In this document: positions 17,000-24,661 of the stretch, piece by piece
How the letters are laid out: the number at the start of each line of letters is the position of its first letter
How positions within the stretch are numbered: position 1 is the first letter of the stretch
DNA from: Clostridiales bacterium
GTDB lineage: Bacteria > Bacillota > Clostridia > Lachnospirales > Cellulosilyticaceae
Assembly (NCBI GenBank): GCA_019418225.1
Contig: DYCF01000058.1
Span: 1-25,892 of the forward strand
Length of the DNA: 25,892 nt
Reading direction: 5' to 3'
Made by a program: the position numbers and the translations under genes
The notes under the pieces: model-generated
What the model saw: the letters and a program-made list of their open reading frames with translations, nothing else
What the model was told of the DNA's origin: nothing
Databases searched by the model: none

Positions 17000-18007
17000 T
17001 TAGCGAATAATTGGTGGAAAACCAACTTTCTTTTGAACTTTACGAAGTGTTTTAGTTGCTAAATAGTTAGCTGTCTCTGCATTTTTCTTAATGATCCCAT
17101 CAATGTATGCTTTATCTCCTGAAAGCTCTTTAAATCTTGTTTGAAGTGGACGAAGTTCTTCAATAACTGCCTCCCCAACTTTAACTTTGAAATCACCATA
17201 CCCTTTACCTGCAAACTCATTTTGAATTTGTTCCATAGTTTGACCTGTAATAGAAGAATAAATTGTCATTAAGTTACTAATTCCTGGTTTATTCACTTCA
17301 TCAAAACGTACTTCTGTATCTGAATCTGTTACAGCACGTTTAAATTTACGAAGGATTGCTTCTGGTGTATCTGTAATTCTAATTGTTGCATTTTCATCTT
17401 CATCTGATTTAGACATCTTCTTAGTTGGCTCTTGAAGACTCATAATCTTCGCACCTACTTTAGGAATGTAGCCTTCTGGCACTTTAAATGTGTCACCGTA
17501 AGCATTATTGAAACGAATAGCAATGTCACGTGCAAGTTCTAAGTGTTGTCTTTGATCTACACCTACTGGTACTAAGTCTGTTTGATAGAGTAAAATATCA
17601 GCTGCCATAAGGACTGGGTATGTAAAGAGTCCTGCATTAATATTATCTCCATGTTTTTGTGATTTATCTTTGAACTGTGTCATACGACTAAGTTCACCCA
17701 TATAAGTAAAGCAATTAAGAATCCAAGCAAGTTCTGCATGAGCTGATACATGTGACTGCATATAAATGATGTTTTTCTCTGGATCAAGTCCTGCTGCAAG
17801 GTAAAGCATCATTAAATCTCTAGCATTTTTTCTAAGTTTTGCTGGATCCTGTCTTACTGTTATTGCATGCATATCTACAATACAATAAAGGCTATTGTAC
17901 TCATCTTGTAAGTTTGTCCAATTTTTAAGGGCACCTAAATAATTTCCTAAGGTAATCGTACCTGATGGCTGCATACCACTAAAAATAATCTTCTTCTGTT
18001 CACTCAT
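17000..18007 (-). CDS. trpS: tryptophanyl-tRNA synthetase, 335 aa
   Basis: TrpRS charges tRNA-Trp in the cytosol; it is a class I enzyme with a Rossmann fold. GMQPSGTITLGNYLGA (11-26) contains the HIGH-equivalent TLGN, and KKMSKSDED near residue 200 is the KMSKS loop. The binding segment VPVGVDQRQHLELARD and the length (about 330 aa) are typical of bacterial TrpS. GAGGTG lies upstream of ATG 18007. It has its own promoter in the region shared with divergent luxS. I see no T-box stem or specifier loop; the leader is too short for one. Two tRNA-Trp genes lie downstream in this window. Confidence 0.97.
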   Translation of the reverse strand: MSEQKKIIFSGMQPSGTITLGNYLGALKNWTNLQDEYNSLYCIVDMHAITVRQDPAKLRKNARDLMMLYLAAGLDPEKNIIYMQSHVSAHAELAWILNCFTYMGELSRMTQFKDKSQKHGDNINAGLFTYPVLMAADILLYQTDLVPVGVDQRQHLELARDIAIRFNNAYGDTFKVPEGYIPKVGAKIMSLQEPTKKMSKSDEDENATIRITDTPEAILRKFKRAVTDSDTEVRFDEVNKPGISNLMTIYSSITGQTMEQIQNEFAGKGYGDFKVKVGEAVIEELRPLQTRFKELSGDKAYIDGIIKKNAETANYLATKTLRKVQKKVGFPPIIR

Positions 18008-18043
18008 TTTTCGTGCACCTCTCTTAGTTTTTTATCTTCTTTA

Positions 18044-18072
18044 ATGTTATCAGACAACTTCTGTTAAATCAA
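18044..18072 (-). promoter_or_regulatory. trpS promoter
   Basis: On the minus strand TTGATT (18067-18072) and TAACAT (18044-18049) are 17 nt apart, about 37 bp upstream of trpS. Confidence 0.5.
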
Positions 18073-18113
18073 GGGAAAACTCAATAGTTCTGTACGAATC
18101 CCCCTAATTGTCA

Positions 18114-18119
18114 TATAAT
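18114..18119 (+). promoter_or_regulatory. candidate -10 element of luxS
   Basis: A perfect TATAAT lies 31 bp upstream of the luxS start; no good -35 hexamer is found at 16-18 nt spacing. Confidence 0.35.
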
Positions 18120-18150
18120 AAATTCATAAGTTATCTAGGAGGACACAATC

Positions 18151-18630
18151 ATGAAAAAAATCGCAAGCTTTACTGTAAATCATATTGATTTACTTCCAGG
18201 CATTTATACATCACGCGTAGACTATGTAAACGACTGCGCAGTTACAACTTATGACTTACGTATGAAAAGACCTAACTTAGAACCAGTTATGAATACAGCA
18301 GAAATTCATGCCATCGAACATATCGGTGCAACATTTCTTCGTAACCATAAAGACTTTGCAGATGAAGTCATTTACTTTGGCCCAATGGGTTGCCGTACAG
18401 GTTTCTATCTTATTTTAAAAGGGGATAGAAGCTCAGAAGCTATTGCACCTCTTATTATCGAACTCTTTGAGTTTGTAGCTAACTTTAAAGGTGAAATTCC
18501 AGGTGCTACTGCAAGAGACTGCGGTAATTACTTAGACCTTAACTTACCAATGGCAAACTATGAAGCTAAAAAATATTTAGAGGAAACTCTCCTAAAACTA
18601 ACACCAGCACATTTAGTTTACCCTCAATAA
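18151..18630 (+). CDS. luxS: S-ribosylhomocysteine lyase LuxS, 159 aa
   Basis: LuxS cleaves S-ribosylhomocysteine to homocysteine and the precursor of autoinducer-2, as part of the activated methyl cycle. The metal site is His53 and His57 (HAIEH) plus Cys124 (ARDCGN); the catalytic Cys81 is in GCRTGFYL, and RMKRPN and PGATARDCGNY are conserved. Length (about 155-160 aa) is normal. TAGGAGGA precedes ATG 18151. It is not next to other methyl-cycle genes: no pfs/mtnN is in the window. It is divergent from trpS and convergent with the MATE exporter. Confidence 0.98.
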   Translation: MKKIASFTVNHIDLLPGIYTSRVDYVNDCAVTTYDLRMKRPNLEPVMNTAEIHAIEHIGATFLRNHKDFADEVIYFGPMGCRTGFYLILKGDRSSEAIAPLIIELFEFVANFKGEIPGATARDCGNYLDLNLPMANYEAKKYLEETLLKLTPAHLVYPQ

Positions 18631-18678
18631 ATACGTAAGTGTATCTTATTTAATGCAACTATAAGTTTTATTAAGTAT

Positions 18679-18727
18679 AAAAAACAAGGAGGTATCGTAA
18701 AAAACTTCACGATACCTCCTTGTTTTT
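18679..18727. terminator. bidirectional terminator between luxS and the MATE exporter
   Basis: A perfect 14-bp stem (CAAGGAGGTATCGT, 18685-18698; complement 18709-18722) with A-runs before and TTTTT after serves both convergent genes. Confidence 0.9.
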
Positions 18728-20099
18728 AAGCCATTTCTTCAACTATATTTTCTTTATCTATTGTCTTATAACTTCTAAATTCTTTTATTAATATAATACC
18801 TACTATAATTGTAGAAATAATATCACTTACTGGTTGTGCAAGCCATACGCCTGTAAGCCCACCTAATTTTGACATAATAAGAATAACTGGAATTAATATA
18901 ACCACTTGTCTTAATAAACTAAGCAATGTTGCTATTTTTGCTTTTCCTACTGCTTGGAAATAATTAGAGCCCATAATTGATACTGCTAAAATCGGCATAG
19001 TCAGTGAATACAGTCTAAGCCCTGGAGCAGCTACTTCTAGCATAGAACCACTTCCATCAAACATCTTAACAAAAGTCTCTGGGAACAACTGAATAATCAC
19101 AAATCCTATGACTAATATCACTGTGGCAAATGCCATACTTAATAAACTAGTTTTCTTAGAACGCTCATAATTTTTCGCCCCATAGTTATATCCTATAATA
19201 GGCTGTGCCCCTTGATTAATACCAAAGATAGGCATCAGTACCAACATAATAATGGCACTAATTGATGTCATTGCACCAATGGCAATTTGCCCTCCAGTTG
19301 CATCTAACACTTTATTCATTACAACCTGTACTAAACTTATAGCTAACTGCATTGCACATGGTGCTGCACCAATAATAAAGATTGATTTTACAATAGCTGC
19401 TTCTAATTTTAAATTTCCTCTATGAATTTTAAGATTTGATTTACCTTTTGTAAAATAGTACATTCCAATAACAGCCGTAATAAATTGTGAAATAATTGTT
19501 GCTAATGCTGCACCTTGAATACCCATATTAAATACAAAAATACATACAGCATCTAATATAATATTAATGACACAACCAATTACCATACACATGGCTGACA
19601 TTCTAGGGCTACCATCTGCACGCATAATACTTGTAAATACAAAACTACTTACATTAAAAATAGTTCCTAATAAAAATATATTAATATATTTCGTTCCATA
19701 AGGTATGGTCTGTGCATCCCCACCAAACGCACCTAACAAACTGCTCGCACACATTAGACCTACAATCATCAGTATAATAGCCATAATAATAGCTACAACA
19801 AAGGCATTTCCTAAAACCTTCTCAGCCTCTTCTTTCTTCCCTTCACCTAATCTAATTGAAATTAGTGAAGTTGCACCTATTCCTACAAGCATAGCAAGTC
19901 CCAATATAATTGTTAATACTGGCATAGTAATTCCTACTCCTGTGATTGCCAAATAACCAATATCAGGTATTTGCCCTATAAACATACGGTCAACAACATT
20001 ATATAAAGAGTTTACAACCATCCCGATGATAGCTGGTACTGAATATTTAATAAGAAGCTTACCAATAGGTTCTTTTGCTAATTCTACATCTCTATGCAT
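18726..20099 (-). CDS. MATE family efflux transporter, MepA-like, 457 aa
   Basis: A multidrug and toxin extrusion transporter with about 12 membrane helices in two related halves. The N-terminal pattern ELAKEPIGKLLIKYSVPAI, then VVDRMFIGQI, LGLAMLVGIGATSLISIRLGEG and, in the second half, FGINQGAQPIIGYNYGA, are typical of the MepA/NorM-like branch in Firmicutes. Substrates cannot be predicted from sequence. I start at ATG 20099 (MHRDVELAK), with AAGGAG about 9 nt upstream; an in-frame ATG at 20150 lacks a ribosome binding site and adds a poorly conserved stretch. No MarR- or TetR-type regulator gene lies beside it. Confidence 0.9.
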   Translation of the reverse strand: MHRDVELAKEPIGKLLIKYSVPAIIGMVVNSLYNVVDRMFIGQIPDIGYLAITGVGITMPVLTIILGLAMLVGIGATSLISIRLGEGKKEEAEKVLGNAFVVAIIMAIILMIVGLMCASSLLGAFGGDAQTIPYGTKYINIFLLGTIFNVSSFVFTSIMRADGSPRMSAMCMVIGCVINIILDAVCIFVFNMGIQGAALATIISQFITAVIGMYYFTKGKSNLKIHRGNLKLEAAIVKSIFIIGAAPCAMQLAISLVQVVMNKVLDATGGQIAIGAMTSISAIIMLVLMPIFGINQGAQPIIGYNYGAKNYERSKKTSLLSMAFATVILVIGFVIIQLFPETFVKMFDGSGSMLEVAAPGLRLYSLTMPILAVSIMGSNYFQAVGKAKIATLLSLLRQVVILIPVILIMSKLGGLTGVWLAQPVSDIISTIIVGIILIKEFRSYKTIDKENIVEEMA

Positions 20100-20310
20100 A
20101 AATACGATCTCCTTACTCTTATTTTTAGCACTCCTATGAGTATAATACAATATTCTAAAGTATACAATATTTATCTTTATTCCTTATTAACTATTTTTAC
20201 CTACCATCTACCCCAAACATATATTGTATTTATTTCCAATTACTTTAACATTTTTCCATTTCACACATATTATATTTATGGAAAACTAATTTAATTAAGG
20301 AAGTGGCCTT

Positions 20311-21399
20311 ATGTCTGGTTATATTAAACACTACTTTGTTTGTGCAAATAGTTCCAAGGGATTTAGAAATCTATTCGATTCCAATATCCATATGCTTAAC
20401 AAAATATATATATTAAAAGGTGGCCCTGGTACAGGTAAATCTTCCCTTATGAAAAAAATAGGCACTTATTTTGCAAACGAAGGCTTAGATATCGATTATA
20501 TTCACTGTTCTTCTGATCCAGATTCCTTAGATGGTGTTGTCATCAGAAAACTTAGCGTTGCCATCGTAGATGGCACAGCTCCCCATGTCGTAGAACCTAA
20601 AGCACCTGGTGCTATTGAAGAATACATTAATCTAGGTATAGCTTGGAACATCCCTCTCCTTCAAAAACATAAAAAAGAAATACTGTATTTACAAAAAGAA
20701 ATTAGCGAAACTTATCCTAAAGCTTATGCACATTTTGCAGATGCTCTAAATATTCATGATGAATGGGAAAAAATCTATATCGACAATATGGACTTAAAAA
20801 AAGCCAGTCAATTAGCCACTAAAGTTGCTAATGAAATTATCGGCTCTCACAGCCTGAATAAAGAATCAACCATTATGCATCGTTTCTTTGGCGCCTCTAC
20901 ACCAAAGGGACCTTTAGACTTTGTTCCTAACATCATAGAAACAGTTAAAACACATTATTATATTAAGGGACGTCCTGGTTCTGGTAAGTCTACTCTCCTT
21001 AAAAAACTTGTTAATTTAGCCGAAGAAAAAGGGCTTGATGCAGAAGTTTATCACTGCGCTTTTGATCCTGATAGCTTAGACATGGTACTACTTCCGGAAC
21101 TTGATACTTGCATATTTGACAGCACTGCACCTCATGAATATGAGCCTGACTTATCAAAAGATCACTTAATAGACATGTACGCCGAGCTTATTACACCACA
21201 AACTGATGAAAAATATCACTCCCAACTTATAGATATTGCAAAACGTTACAAGACTAATGTTAGTGCCGGTACAAATGAATTATCTTACGCCAAAACACTC
21301 CATGATAATCTAGAACAATATTATATAGAAGCTACAGACTTTAATGTCATCACTCAAATATACGAGAATCTTTTAAGCAAAATTAAATCCCTTATGTAA
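20311..21399 (+). CDS. tandem P-loop ATPase of unknown role, 362 aa
   Basis: The protein is an internal duplication. Each half starts with a Walker A loop (GGPGTGKS at 37-44; GRPGSGKS at 220-227), followed about 25-30 residues later by the same unusual segment (YIHCSSDPDSLDGV, then IVDGTAPHVVEP; in the second half VYHCAFDPDSLDMV, then IFDSTAPHEYEP). The D-x-TAPH segment probably supplies the Walker B role. I recall uncharacterised Firmicute ATPases with this layout (annotated as PRK06851-like), with no known function. AAGGAAG lies 11 nt before ATG 20311, rather far. It stands alone, divergent from the MATE gene, with its own terminator. Confidence 0.8.
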   Translation: MSGYIKHYFVCANSSKGFRNLFDSNIHMLNKIYILKGGPGTGKSSLMKKIGTYFANEGLDIDYIHCSSDPDSLDGVVIRKLSVAIVDGTAPHVVEPKAPGAIEEYINLGIAWNIPLLQKHKKEILYLQKEISETYPKAYAHFADALNIHDEWEKIYIDNMDLKKASQLATKVANEIIGSHSLNKESTIMHRFFGASTPKGPLDFVPNIIETVKTHYYIKGRPGSGKSTLLKKLVNLAEEKGLDAEVYHCAFDPDSLDMVLLPELDTCIFDSTAPHEYEPDLSKDHLIDMYAELITPQTDEKYHSQLIDIAKRYKTNVSAGTNELSYAKTLHDNLEQYYIEATDFNVITQIYENLLSKIKSLM

Positions 21400-21461
21400 A
21401 GAACACTATTATTCTACTATACACCATACTTGTAATCCGAATTTAAGATATTAACTCTAAT

Positions 21462-21501
21462 AAAAATAGGTTAGAACATATCCTTGTTCTAACCTATTTT
21501 T
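21462..21501. terminator. bidirectional terminator after the tandem ATPase gene
   Basis: A 17-bp perfect stem (AAAAATAGGTTAGAACA, 21462-21478; complement 21485-21501) over a 6-nt loop carries A/T runs at both ends. It serves the ATPase gene on the left and the 55-aa protein gene on the right. Confidence 0.9.
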
Positions 21502-21510
21502 ATTCCTGTC

Positions 21511-21678
21511 CTACTTAGTGTATACATTGTAATTATCTGGCTTTACTTTAACATATTTCTTTCTTCTCATAACTTTATGTCCTACAAGCTGTGTTCCATC
21601 ATACATCTTCCATATAAACATAACACACATAAGTATTAAGCTTAATCCAATGAATATACCTATTAATACCTTTTTCAT
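21511..21678 (-). CDS. 55-aa single-pass membrane protein
   Basis: A short open frame from ATG 21678, 5-7 nt after GGGGAG, to TAG at 21511-21513. The product starts MKKVLIGIFIGLSLILM (one membrane helix, about residues 4-23), followed by a basic tail (HKVMRRKKYVKVKPDNYNVY). The good ribosome binding site, sensible composition, and a terminator 10 bp after the stop all support a real gene. Topology by the positive-inside rule puts the tail in the cytosol. Family and function are unknown. Confidence 0.65.
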   Translation of the reverse strand: MKKVLIGIFIGLSLILMCVMFIWKMYDGTQLVGHKVMRRKKYVKVKPDNYNVYTK

Positions 21679-21755
21679 ATACACTCCCCTTTTCTTTGCG
21701 TCTCCCTTAAGCTAGCTTTATATAAATTGTATTAATATGCGGACTCTTTTACAAG

Positions 21756-21893
21756 TTATTTTTCTTCTTTTTTAATAACTTTTTTACTTGAAATAAGCTT
21801 CTTACAGTGATTGCAAAAATAATTTGTTGCACCACATGCTGCTACTACTTCTACCGCCTGATGGCAATCTGGACAATAATATTTCTCACTCAT
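21756..21893 (-). CDS. 45-aa zinc-ribbon protein
   Basis: From ATG 21893, 9 nt after AAGGAG, to TAA at 21756-21758. It has CPDC (Cys7, Cys10) and CNHC (Cys27, Cys30), a classic four-Cys zinc-ribbon spacing, followed by a lysine-rich tail. An in-frame ATG at 21902 overlaps the ribosome binding site, so I prefer 21893. It lies between ispF and the 55-aa protein on the same strand. The role is unknown; nucleic-acid or protein binding is possible. Confidence 0.65.
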   Translation of the reverse strand: MSEKYYCPDCHQAVEVVAACGATNYFCNHCKKLISSKKVIKKEEK

Positions 21894-21950
21894 CTTATTC
21901 ATCTCCTTAACTACTTAATACCATTCCCAATATGGCCTACTTTTAATCCT

Positions 21951-22424
21951 TTATAAATCTACCATAGCAATAGCATGACTTGAAATACCTTGTTCTGTAC
22001 CTGTAAAACCAAGTTTTTCTTCAGTTGTAGCTTTAATATTTACTTGGTCAACCTTAATCTCTAAAGCTTTTGCTACATTTTCTCGCATTGCTAAAATATG
22101 TGGTGCCATTTTAGGTTTTTGTGCAATAATAGTTGCATCAATATTATGGATAACTGCATTTTTCTCTTTTAAAAGTTTACCTACATATTCAAGTAAACTA
22201 ATGCTAGAAATTCCTTTGTATTTAGGATCTGTGTCTGGAAAATGTTTACCTATATCTCCTTCTGCAATGGCCCCAATTAATGCATCCATAATTGCATGAA
22301 CAATTACATCCGCGTCTGAATGCCCTAATAGCCCTTTATCATGAGGAATTTCTACTCCGCCCATAATAAGCTTTCTTCCTTCTACTAATTGGTGAACATC
22401 ATATCCCATACCAACTCTTAACAT
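21951..22424 (-). CDS. ispF: 2-C-methyl-D-erythritol 2,4-cyclodiphosphate synthase, 157 aa
   Basis: IspF makes the cyclodiphosphate intermediate of the non-mevalonate isoprenoid pathway, as a trimer in the cytosol. Zinc ligands Asp9, His11 (YDVH) and His43 (DADVIVHAIMDAL) are present, as are GHSD, GDIGKHFPDTDP and the C-terminal ATTEEKLGFTG. Length is typical (about 157 aa). AAGGAG precedes ATG 22424. It is often paired with ispD; here it stands between a HAD phosphatase and two very small genes. Confidence 0.97.
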   Translation of the reverse strand: MLRVGMGYDVHQLVEGRKLIMGGVEIPHDKGLLGHSDADVIVHAIMDALIGAIAEGDIGKHFPDTDPKYKGISSISLLEYVGKLLKEKNAVIHNIDATIIAQKPKMAPHILAMRENVAKALEIKVDQVNIKATTEEKLGFTGTEQGISSHAIAMVDL

Positions 22425-22470
22425 TTACTTTTCTCCTTTATACTATTTTATACACTTTATCTACTATATA

Positions 22471-23289
22471 TTATATCTGATTTATTTGCTTTTTAATAAA
22501 CCTTGCCACACCATCTTCTTCATTACAATCTATAACCTCTGTGGCTATAGCCTTTAATTCATCTGCTGCATTTGCCATTGCACAACTATACTCAGCAATT
22601 TTAAACATACTTAAATCATTCAAATTATCCCCAAAGCAAACAACCTTGTCATACGCATAACTATTTTTTAACTTTAGAACACCATTAGATTTAGCTGCCC
22701 TTTTGCTATATACCTCTAGCAAATATGCATCTTCCATATAATTATCCTTATAAAGAGAAAATTCTATTCTGTTGACATCCTTAATTAATTGAGCAATTTC
22801 TTCAATTTTTTCTTTGACATCCATAAATACAAAGTAAATAATCTTATCTTTATCTATTACCTTTTCCCTTTTAAATACTTTCGTATTCTTTCTTTCCTCA
22901 TAAAAAATATTTTCGTACTTATTTAAGGCCTTATCATAATATACACTTAAATTACCTTCATCAATAGTATAGATAAAACCGCTTTTATGCCTAGATTCTA
23001 AACGCGTTATAATTTGATTTGCAGCCTCTTCACCTAAGTACTCTATATCTATATACTTATGTTGTTTTAAATCATACAAGGCAACGCCATTCATTAATAC
23101 TACTGGAATATTAATATTAACGTTCTTTAGTAAACCTTCTACTGTAGCTGCTGTTCTCGCTGTAGCTATAGAAAACTGTACACCTTGTCCTATAAGTTCA
23201 TTTAATATATTAGTACTTATTTGTGTTACTTTCTTCTCATTATTTAATAATGTACCATCTAAATCTGATATATATAATGTCTTATTCAC
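22471..23289 (-). CDS. Cof-type HAD phosphatase, 272 aa
   Basis: A cytosolic haloacid-dehalogenase hydrolase of the Cof/IIB subfamily, which usually dephosphorylates sugar phosphates or nucleotides. Motif I is SDLDGTLLN (8-16), motif II the TARTAAT segment, a large cap domain lies between, and motif IV is VVCFGDNLNDLSMF near the C-terminus. Length fits (about 265-275 aa). The start is a GTG (23287-23289) with only a weak upstream AGTGAGAG; no better in-frame start gives the conserved N-terminus. It lies 46 bp upstream of ispF, so the two may be co-transcribed. The substrate cannot be named. Confidence 0.88.
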   Translation of the reverse strand: MNKTLYISDLDGTLLNNEKKVTQISTNILNELIGQGVQFSIATARTAATVEGLLKNVNINIPVVLMNGVALYDLKQHKYIDIEYLGEEAANQIITRLESRHKSGFIYTIDEGNLSVYYDKALNKYENIFYEERKNTKVFKREKVIDKDKIIYFVFMDVKEKIEEIAQLIKDVNRIEFSLYKDNYMEDAYLLEVYSKRAAKSNGVLKLKNSYAYDKVVCFGDNLNDLSMFKIAEYSCAMANAADELKAIATEVIDCNEEDGVARFIKKQINQI

Positions 23290-23362
23290 TCTGCTCTCAC
23301 TTTCTACACTATTATTCTATGTTTATGACCACTTTTCTCAAAATAATTATAAGTATACCTTC

Positions 23363-23442
23363 ATTCATGAATATCCTTTTATTCATGGATATCTTTTTAT
23401 TCATGAATATCTTTTTATTCATGGATATCTTTTTATTCATGG
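23363..23442. repeat. 18-bp tandem repeat, 4.4 copies
   Basis: The units start at 23363, 23381, 23399 and 23417, with a partial unit at 23435. The consensus is ATTCATGRATATCTTTTT; R alternates A, G, A, G. The A-type units contain the palindrome ATTCATGAAT, the G-type units GATATC. The array lies in the leader of the HAD gene, between it and the tRNA terminator. Confidence 0.9.
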
Positions 23443-23482
23443 TATCATATTTTGTCTATAAAATCTATTAGGTTTATATATA

Positions 23483-23520
23483 CAAAAAACACCCCAGTCT
23501 ATCTTTATAAACTGAAGTGT
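23483..23520 (-). terminator. terminator of the five-gene tRNA operon
   Basis: On the minus strand ACACTTCAGT pairs with ACTGGGGTGT (23489-23498 with 23511-23520; two G-T wobbles) and is followed by TTTTTTGT. Confidence 0.85.
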
Positions 23521-23531
23521 TTCTTTCTTAG

Positions 23532-23605
23532 TAGCGGAAAAGGGATTTGAACCCATGACACCACGGGTATGAACCGTGTGCTCTAGCCAACTGAGCTATT
23601 CCGCC
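23532..23605 (-). tRNA. tRNA-Met (CAT), elongator type, operon 1
   Basis: A cloverleaf of 74 nt with a 7-bp acceptor (GGCGGAA/TTCCGCT) and anticodon CAT in CACGG-TTCATAC-CCGTG. It resembles Gram-positive elongator tRNA-Met rather than the initiator or the Ile2 type. No CCA is encoded. The T-stem (ATGGG/CCCTT) has a T-T mismatch at 50-64 that the copy at 24584 lacks. Confidence 0.93.
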
Positions 23606-23634
23606 ATATTCATGTATTAAATTTTAATACTCAG

Positions 23635-23707
23635 TGGTCGCTATAGGGCTCGAACCTATGACCCCCTGCTTGTAAGGCAGGTGCTCTCCCAGCTGAGCTA
23701 AGCGACC
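23635..23707 (-). tRNA. tRNA-Val (TAC), operon 1
   Basis: 73 nt, acceptor GGTCGCT/AGCGACC, anticodon TAC in CCTGC-CTTACAA-GCAGG, no encoded CCA. Identical to the copy at 24662-24734. Confidence 0.95.
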
Positions 23708-23731
23708 AAATTATATTCAGTAAAACTGAAA

Positions 23732-23805
23732 CGACCCAGAAGGGACTCGAACCCTCGACCTCCGCCGTGACAGGGCGGCGTGCTAACCAACTGTACCACT
23801 GGGCC
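23732..23805 (-). tRNA. tRNA-Asp (GTC), operon 1 only
   Basis: 74 nt, acceptor GGCCCAG/CTGGGTC, anticodon GTC in a CTGTCAC loop, discriminator G73 as expected for Asp. No CCA. It has no counterpart in the second operon. Confidence 0.95.
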
Positions 23806-23816
23806 AAATTCTCTGA

Positions 23817-23889
23817 CAGGGGCAGCAGGACTTGAACCCACGACATTCGGTTTTGGAGACCGACGTTCTACCAACTGAACTATGCCCCT
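23817..23889 (-). tRNA. tRNA-Trp (CCA), operon 1
   Basis: 73 nt, acceptor AGGGGCA/TGCCCCT, anticodon CCA in a CTCCAAA loop, discriminator G73. No 3' CCA. Identical to the copy at 24738-24810. Confidence 0.95.
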
Positions 23890-23943
23890 AAATACACTAT
23901 ACTATTTTGCCGAACTGCTCGTCCATTTTTAAGCAAAATAAAA

Positions 23944-24015
23944 CTCCCCGAGTAGGGTTCGAACCTACGACCCTCCGGTTAACAGCCGGATGCTCTGCCG
24001 CTGAGCTATCGAGGA
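23944..24015 (-). tRNA. tRNA-Asn (GTT), first gene of operon 1
   Basis: 72 nt, acceptor TCCTCGA/TCGGGGA, anticodon GTT in CTGTTAA, discriminator G73. It differs from the second-operon copy by a paired change in the anticodon stem (TCCGG/CCGGA here; TTCGG/CCGAA there). Confidence 0.95.
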
Positions 24016-24020
24016 ATGTT

Positions 24021-24073
24021 GTGTTCACTCCTGAACACTCACTTAGTATACCAACATTATTAAATCCTGTCAA
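24021..24073 (-). promoter_or_regulatory. promoter and leader hairpin of tRNA operon 1
   Basis: On the minus strand TTGACA (24068-24073), a 17-nt spacer and TATACT (24045-24050) form a near-consensus promoter. The predicted transcript starts at about 24038 with a hairpin, GTGTTCA-GGAG-TGAACAC (24021-24038), ending 5 nt before tRNA-Asn. It could guide 5' processing or protect the precursor. Confidence 0.85.
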
Positions 24074-24146
24074 CACTTTTTATCATATTTTTATTTTTTT
24101 ATTGCTATATATTTTTCTTTTGTCATTATACGCCTTCCCTACTAAA

Positions 24147-24458
24147 CTACTTTGATGACTTCTGCAAAATACCTGTTCCATTACATAATGTACACACAAT
24201 TCTTCCGCTTCCATGACACCTTGTGCACACAATACTAATGCTGTCTAATGCTGGAAAGGTCTTATTCCCTAATATATCATATATTTGAATTCCTGCACCA
24301 CTACACACCGGACATACTTCCCATCCAGTTCCCTGACATCTATCACAAGTCACTGTATAACAATCAAAAATCTTCCTTTCGCTCACACTAGCATTAAGGT
24401 TATTAATACTTAAACTTATTATGCAAAATGTCATCAACATTACTAATCTATATTTCAT
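24147..24458 (-). CDS. exported protein with four DnaJ-type CxxCxGxG motifs, 103 aa
   Basis: The N-terminus (MKYRLVMLMTFCIISL, then NNLNAS) looks like a signal peptide cleaved near residue 23. The mature part has four CxxCxGxG motifs starting at Cys38, Cys49, Cys78 and Cys89, the same set of four found in the zinc-binding region of class I DnaJ, but with no J-domain or client-binding domain. Related cysteine-rich modules bind zinc and unfolded proteins or act in thiol chemistry, so an extracytoplasmic chaperone or metal role is possible but unproven. AAGGAG lies about 8 nt before ATG 24458. It sits between two tRNA operons on the same strand; I see no clear terminator after it. Confidence 0.75.
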   Translation of the reverse strand: MKYRLVMLMTFCIISLSINNLNASVSERKIFDCYTVTCDRCQGTGWEVCPVCSGAGIQIYDILGNKTFPALDSISIVCTRCHGSGRIVCTLCNGTGILQKSSK

Positions 24459-24539
24459 GCTTTACGCTCCTTTTATCTCCTTCTAGTATGATTACCCATT
24501 TTGCTGCTTTCTATAGCTAAAAAAATATTAGATGCATAC

Positions 24540-24577
24540 AAAAAAATCCCCAAAGCGTATCAACACTTTGAGGATTT
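24540..24577 (-). terminator. terminator of the four-gene tRNA operon
   Basis: On the minus strand AAATCCTCAAAG pairs with CTTTGGGGATTT (24566-24577 with 24544-24555, one G-T wobble) and is followed by a T-run. Confidence 0.85.
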
Positions 24578-24583
24578 AAATAA

Positions 24584-24657
24584 TAGCGGAAGAGGGATTT
24601 GAACCCCCGACACCACGGGTATGAACCGTGTGCTCTAGCCAACTGAGCTATTCCGCC
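24584..24657 (-). tRNA. tRNA-Met (CAT), elongator type, operon 2
   Basis: 74 nt, same acceptor and anticodon arms as the copy at 23532, but with a T-stem GGGGG/CCCTC that pairs throughout (one G-T wobble). No CCA encoded. Confidence 0.95.
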
Positions 24658-24661
24658 AAAG

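Noticed and set aside
18008..18150. T-box riboswitch or trp leader before trpS
   Set aside because: Only about 40 nt separate the predicted trpS promoter from the gene, with no room for a specifier stem and antiterminator.
23363..23442. CRISPR array
   Set aside because: Units are 18 bp, directly adjacent and without spacers, so this is a simple tandem repeat.
23223..23471. 82-codon plus-strand frame with repeating FMDIFLFMNIFL
   Set aside because: The repeated peptide is only the 18-bp array read in frame; it starts inside the HAD gene on the opposite strand and has no ribosome binding site.
23631..23846. 71-codon minus-strand open frame
   Set aside because: It runs through the tRNA-Val, tRNA-Asp and part of the tRNA-Trp genes; the peptide is a translation of tRNA sequence.
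23907..24155. 82-codon plus-strand open frame
   Set aside because: Antisense to tRNA-Asn and its promoter; the 'TPRVGFEPTTLRL' peptide is the well-known artefact of translating the reverse of tRNA genes.
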